Part shown: positions 6,868 to 8,259 of the stretch, piece by piece
How positions within the stretch are numbered: position 1 is the first letter of the stretch
Layout: every line of letters starts with the position of its first letter
NCBI GenBank assembly: GCA_021784975.1
Contig: JAJYGU010000498.1
Location: 1 to 8,259 of the forward strand
DNA: 8,259 nt
Source of the DNA: Planctomycetota bacterium
GTDB taxonomy: Bacteria > Planctomycetota > Planctomycetia > Pirellulales > Thermoguttaceae
Direction: 5' to 3'
The notes under the pieces: generated by a model
The model's database searches: none
What the model saw: only the letters and a program-made list of their open reading frames with translations
Told to the model about the DNA's origin: nothing
Translations under genes and position numbers: made by a program

Positions 6868-7523
6868 ACCTCAAGAGCGCGTTGCGAGAACTGCTCGACC
6901 GTGGCGACCTTGGAGCGATCGCCGAAATGGCCGTGCGCCACAAACGCGTCCTGGCAGTCCTCCTTTCCCTGACCTTCGATCCGGAGGCCCAGATCGGCTG
7001 GCGGGCCGTCGAGGCCATGGGCCCGGCCGCCGCGGGAATCGCCGGGCGCGACCCCCAATGCGTCCGCAGTCACCTTCGACGACTCCACTGGCTCTTGAGC
7101 GAGGAATCCGGGGGCGTCTGCTGGCGGGCACCGGAAGCGATGGCGGAAATCGTCCGCCAGAGGCCGGATCTGTTTGCCGACTACGTGCCGATTATCATCC
7201 ATCTGATCCTGAACCTGGCCCACGAAGACCTCGATCACTTTCGCGCCGGGATACTCTGGGCCGTAGGACGGCTCGGCACATTAGCCGGCGCTCATTTCCG
7301 AGCCGTGCGCGGAGCAATCGCCGCCGCCCTGGACGGCACCGATCCTCAAGTCCGCGGTATGGCCGTTTGGTGTCTCGGACAAATCGGGCAGGCTCACCTC
7401 CTGGCCGCTCGGCCGGACCTGCTTGCGGATCGGCGACCGGTAGATCTCTACGAAGACGGGCAACTCCAACGCACTACGGTGCGCGATCTGGTGCGGCGGG
7501 CACTTGGCGAGGGGTCGGCATGA
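6864..7523 (+). CDS. HEAT-repeat (PBS lyase-like) protein, possibly DVU0298-like
   Basis: This 219-residue soluble all-helical protein has several HEAT/PBS-lyase-like helix pairs: IGWRAVEAMG (44-53), VCWRAPEAMAEIV (85-97), FRAGILWAVGRLG (126-138) and VRGMAVWCLGQIG (163-175). The conserved-looking segment LLSEESGGVCWRAPEAM recalls the family named after Desulfovibrio DVU0298; this is from memory and not verified. No catalytic motif, signal peptide or membrane segment is seen. HEAT repeats usually mediate protein contacts, so it may dock to the corrinoid protein upstream. Its ATG overlaps the upstream stop in an ATGA, which implies translational coupling. AAGGAG lies directly against the ATG, with GGGG at 6854-6857 at better spacing. 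A TTG at 6852 is a weaker alternative start. Confidence 0.8.
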   Translation: MNLKSALRELLDRGDLGAIAEMAVRHKRVLAVLLSLTFDPEAQIGWRAVEAMGPAAAGIAGRDPQCVRSHLRRLHWLLSEESGGVCWRAPEAMAEIVRQRPDLFADYVPIIIHLILNLAHEDLDHFRAGILWAVGRLGTLAGAHFRAVRGAIAAALDGTDPQVRGMAVWCLGQIGQAHLLAARPDLLADRRPVDLYEDGQLQRTTVRDLVRRALGEGSA

Positions 7524-7636
7524 GCATGGGCCGAAAGAGGTGGAACCGCGAGTCGTCTCGCAAGGCAACGCAGGGAAGATGCTCCGCATCGCTTCCGTCC
7601 AAGACTCGCAGGCAAATGGACGGCTGGAGCAACTGA
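7520..7636 (+). pseudogene. Short coupled ORF, probably truncated third gene
   Basis: The HEAT gene's stop again forms an ATGA with an ATG at 7520, the same arrangement as the preceding pair, so a third operon gene is expected to start here. The frame runs only 38 codons (MSMGRKRWNRESSRK...) to TGA 7634-7636. It is basic and low in complexity, and has no recognisable domain. A stretch in another frame (reading KMLRIASVQDSQANGRLEQL) looks somewhat more protein-like and stays open a little longer, which would fit a frameshift, but no family is recognised. The region downstream is repeat- and transposase-scarred. Confidence 0.4.
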
Positions 7637-7701
7637 CGGTCCGTCGGCGCCCGGCAACGGTTTGAGGAATGAGACGAAAATCGATTGGGGTGACGGTCCG
7701 G

Positions 7702-7812
7702 TAGGGCCTGCTCGACATACGTCGGCTGCATCTTGTTGTAACCAACGATGCACAGCCCGACGCCGATTGCGAGCCGGGCACACCCCGCCATGAGGATTTC
7801 CGAGCGGACCAT
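7702..7812 (-). CDS. Possible truncated small membrane protein (minus strand)
   Basis: On the minus strand an ATG at 7812 follows AAGGA (7821-7825 on the + strand as TCCTT) at eight bases. It reads MVRSEILMAGCARLAIGVGLCIVGYNKMQPTYVEQAL, including one hydrophobic segment, LAIGVGLCIVGY. The frame stays open to 7474, but beyond about 7702 it becomes arginine/serine/proline-rich and non-protein-like while running opposite the coupled + strand genes. The start resembles short one- or two-span proteins such as DUF3185, but the match is weak. It may be the surviving N-terminus of a decayed gene or a chance frame. Confidence 0.25.
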
Positions 7813-7835
7813 AGTTTTCTTCCTTAACTCAATGA

Positions 7836-7860
7836 GTAGGTCAGGTACCCCGTACCTGAC
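7836..7860. repeat. GTCAGGTAC palindrome (REP-like)
   Basis: GTCAGGTAC (7840-7848) and GTACCTGAC (7852-7860) form a perfect nine-base inverted repeat around CCC. The left part GTAGGTCAGGTACC (7836-7849) recurs, inverted and with one mismatch, at the very start of the window (1-14), so it is probably a dispersed repeat. It sits just upstream of the minus-strand start at 7812. Confidence 0.7.
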
Positions 7861-7931
7861 ACCATCGGCGTTGCAGGCGCGGGGACGTCAGGCCCGCGCG
7901 CCTGTCCGCGGCCGGACCATCTGGCCGCCAA

Positions 7932-8111
7932 GGCACCAATCGCCGCGCGGTGGTGACCAATCGCGCGGGCGCCACGGTCCTGCCGGGGGCTGCCTACGAC
8001 GGCTTTGTCGATCGCGGCGAGAGTGAGAACCGCAATAAGGAACTCAAGACCGGTTTACTGGCGGACCGACTCAGCGACCATCGCTACTTTGCCAATCTGT
8101 TCCGTCTCTAC
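7932..8111 (+). pseudogene. C-terminal fragment of IS1380-like DDE transposase
   Basis: Sixty codons read like the C-terminal catalytic part of an IS1380-family (IS4-superfamily) transposase: RRAVVTNRAG, VLPGAAYD, VDRGESENRNKELK, then LADRLSDHRYFANLFRLY. The R-(3)-E-(6)-K spacing typical of these DDE enzymes is visible, with the third acidic residue encoded at 8025-8027. The N-terminal two thirds with both catalytic aspartates are absent. After 8111 the frame stays open to 8219 but no longer looks like a transposase. No terminal inverted repeats or target duplication were identified. It is an inactive relic of an insertion. Confidence 0.75.
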
Positions 8112-8259
8112 CCCAAGCGCCCCGCGGTGTGGCCCCGGGGAAAAACGTCGTCTGCGTACTGCCTGATGGGGCTTTTGGTGGGGGGACGGCAAGCGGCTGT
8201 TGCACGGGCAACGGCTTGAGGTTTTTGCGCTCACACCAGTGACATTGTAACCGTTCACG
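8112..8259. other. Non-coding tail
   Basis: No supported gene. GGCAACGGCTTGAGG at 8207-8221 nearly repeats GGCAACGGTTTGAGG at 7653-7667 (14 of 15 bases). The two copies bracket the decayed segment containing the possible minus-strand start, the palindrome and the transposase relic. Confidence 0.4.

Overview
The window is GC-rich bacterial DNA that looks planctomycetal (Planctomycetota). This is inferred from the mix of an acylating aldehyde dehydrogenase, a Gfo/Idh/MocA oxidoreductase remnant, an exported FG-GAP propeller protein, a large exported GH2 glycosidase, and many short palindromic REP-like repeats built on GGGAC(A/T)GTCCC. No rRNA or tRNA is visible to anchor the taxonomy. All confident genes lie on the + strand.

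Layout: (1) 30-1505, a complete CoA-acylating methylmalonate-semialdehyde-dehydrogenase-type enzyme. (2) About 1577-1816, the C-terminal tail of a Gfo/Idh/MocA oxidoreductase whose 5' portion is missing, although a strong Shine-Dalgarno sequence survives just upstream. (3) 1841-3046, an exported seven-repeat FG-GAP/VCBS beta-propeller. (4) 3238-5688, an exported GH2 glycoside hydrolase with both catalytic glutamates. (5) 5689-6243, a gene-poor spacer with three repeat structures and a hairpin/mini-ORF leader. (6) 6244-7523, a two-gene translationally coupled unit: a miniature corrinoid iron-sulfur protein resembling only the N- and C-terminal domains of AcsC/CdhE, and a HEAT-repeat protein. 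(7) 7520-8259, a decayed region with a truncated third coupled ORF, a possible minus-strand gene start, a GTCAGGTAC palindrome, and a C-terminal fragment of an IS1380-like transposase.

Functionally, the left part suggests secreted glycan recognition and hydrolysis (propeller plus GH2) next to cytoplasmic carbon catabolism (aldehyde dehydrogenase, lost sugar-type oxidoreductase). The 6244-7523 pair is unrelated to that theme. It is the most interesting part of the window: a corrinoid/Fe-S protein without its methyltransferase-binding TIM barrel, coupled by ATGA overlap to a HEAT protein, with a third coupled reading frame that appears broken. Two copies of a GGGAC(A/T)GTCCC inverted-repeat element bracket the GH2 gene.
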